In this document: positions 14,438 through 22,689 of the stretch, in pieces | How positions within the stretch are numbered: position 1 is the stretch's first letter | Layout of the letters: every line of letters begins with the position of its first letter | DNA from: CAZVRZ01 sp964629965 | GTDB taxonomy: Bacteria > Chloroflexota > Anaerolineae > Anaerolineales > UBA4823 | Direction: 5' to 3' | Assembly: GCA_964629965.1 (NCBI GenBank) | Contig: CAZVRZ010000071.1 | Span: 1 to 27,856 of the forward strand | Length of the DNA stretch: 27,856 nucleotides | Translations under genes and position numbers: made by a program | Notes under the pieces: generated by a model | Seen by the model: the letters and a program-made list of their open reading frames with translations, nothing else | What the model was told of the DNA's origin: nothing | Database searches by the model: none

Positions 14438-15349
14438 TTAGTAGTTTGCTTCTCGATATTTTTTCCAGTATCGTTGAATGCCGTTCGCCGACATGGATGT
14501 GGGATTTGCCAGATCATACAACTGTCTGGCGGTTGTATCTAACCCAAACTGTTCTGATCTTTCATCTTCCATCAAAACAAATAATCTATGGATATCTTCT
14601 GGCGGTGGATTTCTTGGTAAATTTTGATTGATCCAGAATCCAATTTCTGCGAGCGCGCTATCCACATGATCGAAGTGTTTCATCGCATCTGGAAAAATAC
14701 CAAAATGTGTTAGTGCTGCATTCTGAACATTCAGGGTCTTCAATCGCCGAATACTTTCTTGCCATTTTTCAAGGTGAAATTCTGGAGGTGGCATTGGCAA
14801 TTTTATGTGATCATGTCTGCTAATTCGCACTCCGCCGATGTCGCCAGTAAATATCGTATCATCAAATATGTAAACCAGGTGATGTTCGGCGTGTCCGGGG
14901 GTTTCAATAGCTTTTATTTGGAGACCACCAATTACAACTGTATCGCCATCGCATAGTATGGAAATCTGCGATGCGGGAACAGGCAGAAATTTACCCCATA
15001 GCGGCTCCATCTGGTCTCCGTAAATTCTACTTGCGCTCAACAAAAGTTTTGTTGGGTCTATTAAGTGGGGAGCTCCGACCGCGTGTACATGGATCTTGGC
15101 CCCATGTCTTGCAAACCAGCCAGCAGCCCCAGCATGGTCTAGATGAATATGTGTTAAGAATACATCTGTAATGTTGTATATCGAATACCCACTGGTCTGA
15201 AGTCCGGTTTTTAAATTAGTTAAGGTGCTTCCGGGACCGCACTCAATCAAGATGGCTTTATCATCATATGGAATGAGATATGCTGCAATGATTCCAGGGC
15301 TATTGGTAAATTTCAAATCTATTGTGTGGATTCGTTGGTGTATTTCCAT
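14438..15349 (-). CDS. Metallo-beta-lactamase fold hydrolase
   Basis: This is a 303-residue metallo-beta-lactamase fold enzyme with the metal motif THIHLDHAG (HxHxDH), TPGHAEHH for the third histidine, FTGD for the bridging aspartate, and a late THFG histidine. The layout resembles the glyoxalase-II/MBL hydrolase branch rather than a true beta-lactamase, and there is no signal peptide, so it should act in the cytoplasm. The C-terminal roughly 80 residues are helical and not needed for the core. The substrate is unknown; thioesters such as acyl-thiol conjugates are common in this branch. It lies 19 bases after the P-loop kinase gene and 35 bases before the sirtuin gene. The ATG at 15349 lacks an obvious ribosome site. 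Confidence 0.9.
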   Translation of the reverse strand: MEIHQRIHTIDLKFTNSPGIIAAYLIPYDDKAILIECGPGSTLTNLKTGLQTSGYSIYNITDVFLTHIHLDHAGAAGWFARHGAKIHVHAVGAPHLIDPTKLLLSASRIYGDQMEPLWGKFLPVPASQISILCDGDTVVIGGLQIKAIETPGHAEHHLVYIFDDTIFTGDIGGVRISRHDHIKLPMPPPEFHLEKWQESIRRLKTLNVQNAALTHFGIFPDAMKHFDHVDSALAEIGFWINQNLPRNPPPEDIHRLFVLMEDERSEQFGLDTTARQLYDLANPTSMSANGIQRYWKKYREANY

Positions 15350-15368
15350 AGACTGTTAGAAGAAAATC

Positions 15369-15941
15369 TTATGTTGAAATAATTTCACTGATGATCGTTC
15401 TTGTGGATGAAAGATCGACATGTGTAGTACATGTTGTGTCGATTTCCAGGTATTTCCCTTGGATATCCAGGGGGTCACCCCGTCCCAGTAGTAGTTTATC
15501 CTTCAATTCATCGATGGTGTCGCAATCAACGTGGCCAGGGTGCCTTTTGCCATTATCCCATCTTTGTCGAAATCTCTGTATAAGAACATTTCCATCGGCG
15601 ACCAATTGTAACTGAACAGCCTTGCTCGAAGTGCGCTCAATAATGTTTTGTAGTTTTTGCGAGTGCAGATTTCGATCAAAATTACTTTCCAGGATAAGCG
15701 GAGTCCCAGCACCTAACAGTGTTTCGGCGTAGAAAAACATGATGTTGTATGATACTTGGCCAAGTTGTTTCGACCACTCGCGATTATTCCATCCCAAAGC
15801 GTCGAACAAGATTTCCTTGATCTGATCTTTATTGATAAAAGGGAGACGCAATTCGTGAGCCAAAGACAAACCAAAGGTTGTCTTTCCGGTGCATGGTAAA
15901 CCAGTGATGACGATTATAAAGGGCCGTTTATTGATAAGCAC
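15369..15941 (-). CDS. P-loop AAA-type kinase (ATP-binding protein)
   Basis: This is a 190-residue P-loop protein with Walker A GLPCTGKTT at 14-22 close to the N-terminus, as in small-molecule and nucleotide kinases (the AAA_33/zeta-toxin-like group). INKDQIKEILFD follows, typical of the substrate/lid region, and LILESNFD is a Walker-B-like strand. A basic RFRQRW stretch near 120-125 probably forms part of the lid with phosphate-binding arginines. The phosphate acceptor is unknown. The start is GTG at 15941, 4 bases after the stop of the histidine-kinase gene, so coupling to upstream translation is likely. There is no antitoxin-like neighbour, which argues against a zeta toxin. Confidence 0.82.
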   Translation of the reverse strand: MLINKRPFIIVITGLPCTGKTTFGLSLAHELRLPFINKDQIKEILFDALGWNNREWSKQLGQVSYNIMFFYAETLLGAGTPLILESNFDRNLHSQKLQNIIERTSSKAVQLQLVADGNVLIQRFRQRWDNGKRHPGHVDCDTIDELKDKLLLGRGDPLDIQGKYLEIDTTCTTHVDLSSTRTIISEIIST

Positions 15942-15945
15942 AATC

Positions 15946-18021
15946 TTAGTTTTGGGGTTGTTGCATATTTATTGCCGGTAATAGAAAATAAAAAGTACTA
16001 CCCTCGCCTGGAATCCCTGAACTCTCAACACCCACTTGTCCTCCTAGTTTTTCTACGATTCGACGGACAATGGTCAATCCCAATCCGTGCCCTTTTGGTT
16101 GAATCACGCTTGTTGATTTTAGGGGTGCGAATAAGCTCGCTTGTGCCGCCTCATTCAAACCATTCCCGTTATCTTTTACCCAGAATCGAAACATTCGTTT
16201 TCCGATATCTTCGGTTCCTTTTTCATACTCACATTGTACTTCATCAAATCCCAATTCTATGCGAGGCGGAGTTCCTCCATAAGTCAACGCATTGCTTATG
16301 TAATTTGCCCATACCTCTTCGACCCAGGGGGCATGTCCTAGTACGATGGGCCATGTCGATGGCTTTATAATTTCCGCATGGCTCTCATCAATTTTGTGAG
16401 CCATCCTGGTTTCGACATCTTGAATAATTTCAACCATATCAAGAGAATGGAGATAAATATCTTCTTTTCGTATAGATGCAAGAACAAGGAGCTCATTGAT
16501 GATCCGGTTCATTTTATCTACCATCCAGATGACCCGATCGATATGTTCTTGGTACAAAGGAAGATGATCTGGGCTTTCATGGGAGAGACGTGGGAAACTG
16601 TCTTTTATCAATTGGGCTCGTAGAATTCCGCTACTAAGGGCAATGTTCGTTAATGGTGTTTTTAGGTCATGAGCTACCATATAAGAGAATGCATTTAGAT
16701 CGCCTATCAATTGTTCCTTGTCAGCTATCTCGTGTTGTAGCGCTAGATTTGTCTCACGAAGGGTTTGCTCTGCCAATAGACGATCTTTAATTTCATTCTG
16801 AAGTCTAACATTTTTAAGTTGAGATATTTCGGCTTCTTTACGAGAATTTTCGACTTGATGAACGATCTCTAGATTTTTCAGGCGGTTTGTCGCCTCTTGG
16901 TTGAATACTTCTCGGCGAATTGAATAAAATGTCTCGAAATGGTACAAAGATTTCTCGAAATCGCCAGAATCCTTGAACGCGCCTGCTAGAGCTCGATGGC
17001 TCTCGTATAAAGTCTGTTTCGCATTGGCTTCTTTGGCGAACTGGTTTGCTTTCAGGAGATGATCAATAGCTTGAGGAAAATCTTTGATATGACGAAATAA
17101 GTTGCCCAGTTTTAGATGAACAATCGCCTCTTGATGGTTACTGCCAGACGTTTGTACAATCTCTAGAGCTGTTACTAGGCAAGAAAGCGCTTCCTTGTCA
17201 TTTTTCTTAGCTAAATATACATCGCTGAGGCTGCTCAGCGCTTCAGCTAGCCCCTTGATATTACCGGTTTCGCGATAAATTCGCAAACTGCCTAAACCAA
17301 ATTCTAAAGCCTCAGTTTGTTTATTGAGCCGAAAATGCGCTGCACACAGCTTGTCGAAAGTAGTCGCTTGGATTTCGTCTACATCTTGAGTACTTGTCTC
17401 TCTAGCTTCGATTTGATCGGATGAATATTTTGATGTTAACCTTAAACTTTGCTCTAAATAGTCTAAAGCCTGAACATTTTCTTTCAATAACAAGTACATT
17501 CCCCCAATATTATTGAGGACATTGGCTTGTTTGAGTTCTATATGGAAGCGTTGATATATTTCTAGTGAGGCCAGATAAGCTTCTAAAGCAGACGAATATT
17601 CGCCAAGAAAAGTGTAAGCAATGCCAATGGCATTTAATATTGCCGCCCTTGCAATCTGAAGCACATTATTTTCATCGAGAGCTTGCACATCATCTTCTAG
17701 AGAAATTTTTTTGAGTGAAGCTTCAGCCTTGATCAAAAAGGATAGAGCCATGTCGTAATGGGAGAGTTGAATATAAAATTCTCCCAAGCATTGTAGACTT
17801 TCCACTAATCCTTTTCGGTATGGTTTTTTCTCGGTTTCAAGCTGATCTGCCAGTTCATTAGCTACTTCACTCAATGCAATAGCCTTTGTCAAATTCGAAA
17901 AGGGTGGTTTCGATGTTGTTTGGGCCAGGAGATTAAGTAGATCGATGCGCTCTCGAATATCCTTAGTAGCCCCTAGTTGTTTTTCAAGAGATTTAATTGT
18001 ATTACTTTTAGAATTATTCAT
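15946..18021 (-). CDS. Soluble TPR-containing sensor histidine kinase
   Basis: This 691-residue cytoplasmic kinase has no transmembrane segment. Residues about 10-380 form tetratricopeptide repeats of the NPR/Rap-like kind. A coiled coil (about 385-440) leads into a HisKA domain with the phospho-acceptor His451 in YMVAHDLKTPLTN. The ATPase domain (about 555-685) shows the N box (VWANYISNALTYGG), the G1 box (DNGNGL) and the G2 box (GHGLGL). TPRs presumably bind a peptide or protein that controls autophosphorylation. No response regulator lies beside it, so its partner is encoded elsewhere. Its ATG overlaps the stop of the metallophosphoesterase gene (ATGA), and the P-loop kinase gene begins 4 bases after its end, placing it in the middle of the operon. 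Confidence 0.93.
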   Translation of the reverse strand: MNNSKSNTIKSLEKQLGATKDIRERIDLLNLLAQTTSKPPFSNLTKAIALSEVANELADQLETEKKPYRKGLVESLQCLGEFYIQLSHYDMALSFLIKAEASLKKISLEDDVQALDENNVLQIARAAILNAIGIAYTFLGEYSSALEAYLASLEIYQRFHIELKQANVLNNIGGMYLLLKENVQALDYLEQSLRLTSKYSSDQIEARETSTQDVDEIQATTFDKLCAAHFRLNKQTEALEFGLGSLRIYRETGNIKGLAEALSSLSDVYLAKKNDKEALSCLVTALEIVQTSGSNHQEAIVHLKLGNLFRHIKDFPQAIDHLLKANQFAKEANAKQTLYESHRALAGAFKDSGDFEKSLYHFETFYSIRREVFNQEATNRLKNLEIVHQVENSRKEAEISQLKNVRLQNEIKDRLLAEQTLRETNLALQHEIADKEQLIGDLNAFSYMVAHDLKTPLTNIALSSGILRAQLIKDSFPRLSHESPDHLPLYQEHIDRVIWMVDKMNRIINELLVLASIRKEDIYLHSLDMVEIIQDVETRMAHKIDESHAEIIKPSTWPIVLGHAPWVEEVWANYISNALTYGGTPPRIELGFDEVQCEYEKGTEDIGKRMFRFWVKDNGNGLNEAAQASLFAPLKSTSVIQPKGHGLGLTIVRRIVEKLGGQVGVESSGIPGEGSTFYFLLPAINMQQPQN

Positions 18022-19184
18022 GATTTTTGAGCTTCTTGTCTTATTTTGCTCGTGGTGGCGCCCGAAGATTTGAAATCTACTATTAATATATCCGGCTGGC
18101 AGAAAATGCGCAAGGGGGGCTCGGCTGCGCCAATACCAGAAGAAACAAACAAATATGTTAGGTTGTTGAAAAGAAAGCCGCTGGATAGTAAGCGTTTACC
18201 GTAAATTGAAGGAACAATGATTGGGCCAAGTCCGGGAAATCGTATTTGTCCGCCGTGAAGGTGGCCGGAGAAAAATACCTTTGTGAAATTTTGTGATGCT
18301 AAATTGTTGGATATAGCGCGGGTAATCTTGAAATAATTATCTGGCGTGTGGCTTAGAATTAGCTGTATAGCAAAGTAATCTTGACCGTCGTGCGGCTCAA
18401 AGGATTTTCCCCAAGGGGCGTCATCTCCACATAATAATATTGTTTGATCTTTATACGACTTTTTGCCTATTGGTAGGATAATCTCACAGCAAGTGCCTTG
18501 GAGAACACGACATCCGCTGCGGACTAAGATATCAGAAATAGCTTGCGAATCAACCCAATAATCATGATTGCCTAGAGTGGCGAAAACATTGGTTTTATTA
18601 TGGATGTGGGCCATCAAAACAGGTATGAGGTCAATATATTTTTTATCTGTTACAAAATCACCAGTAATGAGTATCAGATCTGGTTTCTGTTGGTTAATCT
18701 TTTCAATAACTTCTAAATAATACGAGATGGGTAGTTGACTGGTTATATGAAAATCGCTAACATGGGCAACACGAAAATTCTTACCATGCCAATTTGGACA
18801 TTTGACTGAAAAATACATCGTTCTAAGGTCTGTAGTAGTAATCGGATGAAAGGCTGAAATCCTATTACCCTCAATGCGTTCTGGTTGATAACTACAGGTA
18901 GCGATTTTGTTTAAGCTGATAATGTGATCAATAAAAGCGAACAGAATAGTCAGAACTGGAATGATTGTCAGCCATCCCAGCCTATCATCTAAAGTGGAAA
19001 ACAACCAGAGTAATCCGGAGATTCCTAAGCACCCCAAAAGAATGCCTGCGAGCAGCATTTTCTTGCCGAATCCACCTCGAAGGATATTGAGGATACGATC
19101 TATAATATAGATCGATATCAATATACTACTGCTTGCCCAGGCGGCCAGGCTAAACCACTTAGCCCAATACTCATCAATAACCAA
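18018..19184 (-). CDS. Membrane-anchored calcineurin-like metallophosphoesterase
   Basis: The N-terminal 95 residues hold three probable membrane helices (about 10-32, 42-63 and 70-90). The rest is a metallophosphoesterase domain with the ordered family motifs SDFH, GDFV, GNHD and GHLHGGQ, which supply the two-metal site. The arrangement resembles YkuE/YaeI-type phosphoesterases, which in some bacteria act on lipid phosphates such as UDP-diacylglucosamine or on phosphodiesters; the substrate here is unknown. The start is tentatively TTG at 19184, needed to include the first helix; there is no good ribosome site, and an ATG at residue 43 would lose it. It lies 48 bases after the HD-domain gene and overlaps the histidine-kinase gene by ATGA. 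Confidence 0.88.
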   Translation of the reverse strand: MVIDEYWAKWFSLAAWASSSILISIYIIDRILNILRGGFGKKMLLAGILLGCLGISGLLWLFSTLDDRLGWLTIIPVLTILFAFIDHIISLNKIATCSYQPERIEGNRISAFHPITTTDLRTMYFSVKCPNWHGKNFRVAHVSDFHITSQLPISYYLEVIEKINQQKPDLILITGDFVTDKKYIDLIPVLMAHIHNKTNVFATLGNHDYWVDSQAISDILVRSGCRVLQGTCCEIILPIGKKSYKDQTILLCGDDAPWGKSFEPHDGQDYFAIQLILSHTPDNYFKITRAISNNLASQNFTKVFFSGHLHGGQIRFPGLGPIIVPSIYGKRLLSSGFLFNNLTYLFVSSGIGAAEPPLRIFCQPDILIVDFKSSGATTSKIRQEAQKS

Positions 19185-19232
19185 TGGGCGGTTTTCCCTG
19201 TGGAGTATGTAGTGTGGTGTTAGTCATTATGT

Positions 19233-20624
19233 TTATAGAATTGATTTTGTTTTTTTGATATACTTTGATAAGGATTTCCGGCGAGTAAATACCATTTCGG
19301 CGCACGCTTGCGCTACACCCGAGAGTAAAGAATCGTCAACACATGATAAAAATTCTTCAGGGTTTATTTTTCCCTGGAACATTCCTTGCGCCTGCGTCAA
19401 AAGTTCACTCAATTGGTCGGCAGTAAGACTTTTGTATACAAACAAAGCGAGGGGGGAATTTTTCAGATCAAAATTGGAATCGTTCGCTCGCCCGGCTGCC
19501 AAAAGCGTATACACATCTGATGTCTGGTCGATATAATCTGGAACATCGATAACGGGCAAGAAATCTTCCATTCCGATTGTTAGGTTTTCTCCTCTTCGAA
19601 TATCTCCCATAAATAGAGAAATTGGAGCATCTCCCCCTGTAACAGCAGCAAGGGCTTCAAGGATCGCAAGATCAACTAATTTTACTTGTAGATATTCTCT
19701 GGCTGTGTGTACATTATGGTGGGCTCTTTCGACCATCAACGCATATTCTTTATCTTCAGGTACATGTTGATATTGATTAAATATAATATTCGGATTCAGG
19801 TTGCTTAAGAAGGTAAACATTTTCTGTATGCCGTGTCTGTATTCCCGAACAGAATACACACCCTGCATGCGCAAAGCCACATTGGTCTCGGGCAGCAATT
19901 TCCACGTAATGTCTAGGAATTTCCTTACATCTTTATCTGCGAAGGATTGCACATCTTGATTGGAAAACTGTACGGCGATTTTGACGGTGTCTTGAATTTC
20001 GTCATAATCACAGGGTGTATGATATTTTGAGCACGTGATTTTAAGACGATTCTCCAGAATGTCGAAAGGTGTTTTGCCTGTAGCGTCTCGGCCTCTGAAG
20101 GGAATTGTCGCCTCGATGCATGCAACCGCTTTTATGAGGTGCCTTTCTTCCACCAGGTTTTCTAGGCGTTTTACCATAACAAGGGCGCTCATAAATTCAT
20201 TGAGGCCATATGAAAATGACAACTCCTGTCCAAGATGAAAACCAAAAACTTGCATTGTCAAGTGAACAAGACGATCGGATTCGGGGATTTTGTCCGAGAC
20301 GTGTAACATTCCATTCTTGTCAAAAATATAAGAATATATCAATTTCTCTATCTCGGGAAGCAAACCCTTGTCAACCTGATAATAAACAATATCATGGTAA
20401 AGTCCAGCTAAACACGGGATTGGTTTTGCGGGATCCATGAAGAGAAAAACGTGTTCGATATTATGATAATTCCTTGTCTGGAGTGTCATTGCTTTGTGGA
20501 CAGTTACAATGATATCCTCAAGCTCGGGTAAAGAAACATTGGCTCCTAGATGCACAAATACATCATGGAACAATTCGATCAGGCTGTGAAATATTCCCTT
20601 TTCCCTGTTTTTCACAGATTTCAT
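19233..20624 (-). CDS. HD-domain phosphohydrolase with a long helical C-terminal extension
   Basis: The protein has 463 residues. The first roughly 200 resemble the COG4339 HD-superfamily phosphohydrolases: YHNIEHVFLF supplies the first metal histidine and LYHDIVYY the HD pair, with a later conserved IEATIPF segment. Such proteins are predicted metal-dependent phosphohydrolases of unproven substrate. The C-terminal roughly 260 residues are helical, have no recognised motif, and make this about twice the usual length. I selected the second ATG (20624) because AAGGAGG (20632-20638) is then 7 bases away; the ATG at 20630 is too close. An extended -10 promoter lies just upstream at 20648-20656. 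As first gene of the minus-strand run, its promoter probably drives the phosphoesterase, histidine kinase, P-loop kinase, MBL and sirtuin genes. Confidence 0.78.
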   Translation of the reverse strand: MKSVKNREKGIFHSLIELFHDVFVHLGANVSLPELEDIIVTVHKAMTLQTRNYHNIEHVFLFMDPAKPIPCLAGLYHDIVYYQVDKGLLPEIEKLIYSYIFDKNGMLHVSDKIPESDRLVHLTMQVFGFHLGQELSFSYGLNEFMSALVMVKRLENLVEERHLIKAVACIEATIPFRGRDATGKTPFDILENRLKITCSKYHTPCDYDEIQDTVKIAVQFSNQDVQSFADKDVRKFLDITWKLLPETNVALRMQGVYSVREYRHGIQKMFTFLSNLNPNIIFNQYQHVPEDKEYALMVERAHHNVHTAREYLQVKLVDLAILEALAAVTGGDAPISLFMGDIRRGENLTIGMEDFLPVIDVPDYIDQTSDVYTLLAAGRANDSNFDLKNSPLALFVYKSLTADQLSELLTQAQGMFQGKINPEEFLSCVDDSLLSGVAQACAEMVFTRRKSLSKYIKKTKSIL

Positions 20625-20647
20625 CCACATGCCTCCTTCTATCAGCG

Positions 20648-20656
20648 ATTATATCA
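20648..20656 (-). promoter_or_regulatory. Extended -10 promoter of the minus-strand operon
   Basis: The minus strand reads TGATATAAT, a perfect extended -10 element. No consensus -35 is visible at 17 bases. Initiation near 20641 would leave a short leader that nearly starts with the AAGGAGG ribosome site. Confidence 0.5.
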
Positions 20657-20709
20657 AAATCCCCGCTCTCTTGCTTTGCTTATTCTTGAATACTGAATGG
20701 ATCGGTGAT

Positions 20710-22689
20710 CTATGGAAGGAAAATCAGTTCCACCCTCTGTGACGATAAGGCTCTCGCGTTGGTCTCGGCGATGGTAAATGGAATAGGCAAGAAATAACCT
20801 GCTGAATAGGGCAGGTTTGGATCTTCAGGAAGCTGAAAGAGATTATAAGCATCACAAACGGATTGAATTGTCATTGTTCCATCATAGTTTTTTAGCAACA
20901 TTCTAACATCAGAGTCGATTATTAACTCGGCGGGATCGGCTGTCCTCAGTGATTCCCAAGTAAATTGGGAACAAACGGGATAATTTCGATCTGGGTCTAT
21001 TGGTGTGAGAGGAATTTGCAAAATATATGGTTCATTGGAGCGCATTGTAAATTGTATTCGATCTGTTTCAACTCTATACGACTTGCGTATAGACGCATCG
21101 CGTGCCAGATATTCTATATATTGTTCTTCTATTCGAACATCATAAGTAATTTGGGGTGAAGGTGTGAGATAAAATGCCCCTGGTATTTGATTGGCTAGTT
21201 CGTTTTTTCCCACCGTATATTGGAAAGTGGGGGCAATGATTTGGAAGGCATTCTGGCGAGTTCGAAGAAAGGCGTTTGTGATATATGCGCCATCGTTCTC
21301 AATAATGATTAATATATTCATTGTGCTTATGATGCATTCTGTTGTTCCATCCCAATCTATGTCCCGGGAGCAATTGGTATCTGACTGAGGTGACTGGAGC
21401 CATTTTGAGGCTGTGATGAGATGTCCGAGCTGTGCCTTGTATATTTCGCACAGAGGACTTCGTGTGTCCAGAATGCTACTTGAAACTTGCTCGAATATTC
21501 TCTCGGCATGGTTGGTCGCCAAATTGGGTCTCAGAGCACGAATCTGTGCATCAATGCCTGTCTCTTGGTAGTATTGAGAACACTCGCTTTGCTTTAAATT
21601 GGCATGAGTAGCAAAAGATGTATTTACAACTCTGATCCAGGGATGTGCAGCAATATAGGAGAATAGTTGATTTGCATAATTAGGATTTCCCCACTTGCTC
21701 GCAGGAAAGTCAATATAAATATTGAGAACTTGTCCGCTTTGGGTTGCTTGCGCAATCATCAGCTCGGTAAATTTTGCGGACGAAAATTGCGTATAGCCAT
21801 TATAGACATTGTCCACACAATAATCCCCACATGAAGATAATAATAAGTCACTATACAAACCTTGCACCAAGTCTTTAGCGCCTATCCACTTTAGAGGTGA
21901 GACATATTCATCAATTAATAAATTAGTATCGAGAGATACTGGATACCTATACTGCTTAACTGCATTAAATAGATGTTTGGCACCATGTCTGCTACTATCG
22001 GGCCCTGAATGAGCGCCATCCCATCCTCGTAATACCTGCATTGGTGTTATCGCTTGAAACACATTGTGGAAAATAAAGCCAATCTCTACCGGTGGGGGAG
22101 CAAAAGATTGTGCCAGGTTGGACTGGATGATCTGATCCTCAACGCGTCCGAATTTGGTTGACACGCTGTATGCCGTGATTGATGATGTATCTCTGTATAG
22201 AAGTATTTCGGATTTTTCAAAAGTGACAACTATCGAAGATTGGGTTGTGTTGCGCCAAATGTTTAAGTGGAAATCTGTTGGGGAATAATCTGTTGCGGTA
22301 ATCATGCGGCTTTTTCCAGTTGCTGGTATTATAATTAAAAAGTCCCACTCGATTTTGGATTGAGCGTTGAAGGGAAGTGCTTTACTTCCTCCTGGCATTG
22401 AATCGATAACAAGGTAGATATCCTGTTCTTGTGAGACAGCATCCAATTCCAGAAAGTCAATCCTTACTTGGAACAAATCGTTTGATTCGCGAGCGTATAT
22501 TGCCAAAATATCTTGAACTGGATTGTCCGCATCTACCATATCAATAGCGAGCACATCACTGTACAGCCAAGGATCGAACACATTACTGAAACGGTTATTA
22601 TATTGGTTTCCAAATAAACCAACAAAAATCGCCAACAAACCAACTATTAAACATATATAAAACTTGCGTAAAAAAGGAGATATAACCAT
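20710..22689 (-). CDS. Unrecognised membrane-anchored extracytoplasmic protein
   Basis: This is a 659-residue protein with a single N-terminal hydrophobic anchor (about 8-27, FYICLIVGLLAIFVGLFG). The following mature region contains VDADNPVQDILAIYARES...LFQVRIDFLEL, reminiscent of the DOMON/CBM9-like module in glucodextranase-type proteins. The middle section (about 220-300) has FIFHNVFQAITPMQVLRGWD, then RHGAKHLFNAVKQYRYPVSL, patterns I associate with hypothetical Anaerolineae surface proteins. A glycoside-hydrolase or deacetylase fold is possible but not shown. The C-terminal part is beta-rich. The only start in this frame is an ATG at 22689 that directly abuts the PPK2 start codon; there is no visible ribosome site, so the true start is uncertain. 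Confidence 0.7.
   Translation of the reverse strand: MVISPFLRKFYICLIVGLLAIFVGLFGNQYNNRFSNVFDPWLYSDVLAIDMVDADNPVQDILAIYARESNDLFQVRIDFLELDAVSQEQDIYLVIDSMPGGSKALPFNAQSKIEWDFLIIIPATGKSRMITATDYSPTDFHLNIWRNTTQSSIVVTFEKSEILLYRDTSSITAYSVSTKFGRVEDQIIQSNLAQSFAPPPVEIGFIFHNVFQAITPMQVLRGWDGAHSGPDSSRHGAKHLFNAVKQYRYPVSLDTNLLIDEYVSPLKWIGAKDLVQGLYSDLLLSSCGDYCVDNVYNGYTQFSSAKFTELMIAQATQSGQVLNIYIDFPASKWGNPNYANQLFSYIAAHPWIRVVNTSFATHANLKQSECSQYYQETGIDAQIRALRPNLATNHAERIFEQVSSSILDTRSPLCEIYKAQLGHLITASKWLQSPQSDTNCSRDIDWDGTTECIISTMNILIIIENDGAYITNAFLRTRQNAFQIIAPTFQYTVGKNELANQIPGAFYLTPSPQITYDVRIEEQYIEYLARDASIRKSYRVETDRIQFTMRSNEPYILQIPLTPIDPDRNYPVCSQFTWESLRTADPAELIIDSDVRMLLKNYDGTMTIQSVCDAYNLFQLPEDPNLPYSAGYFLPIPFTIAETNARALSSQRVELIFLP

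Noticed and set aside
15369..15941. Zeta-type toxin of a toxin-antitoxin pair
   Set aside because: The P-loop resembles zeta toxins, but there is no small antitoxin gene beside it and it is embedded in an operon of enzymes.
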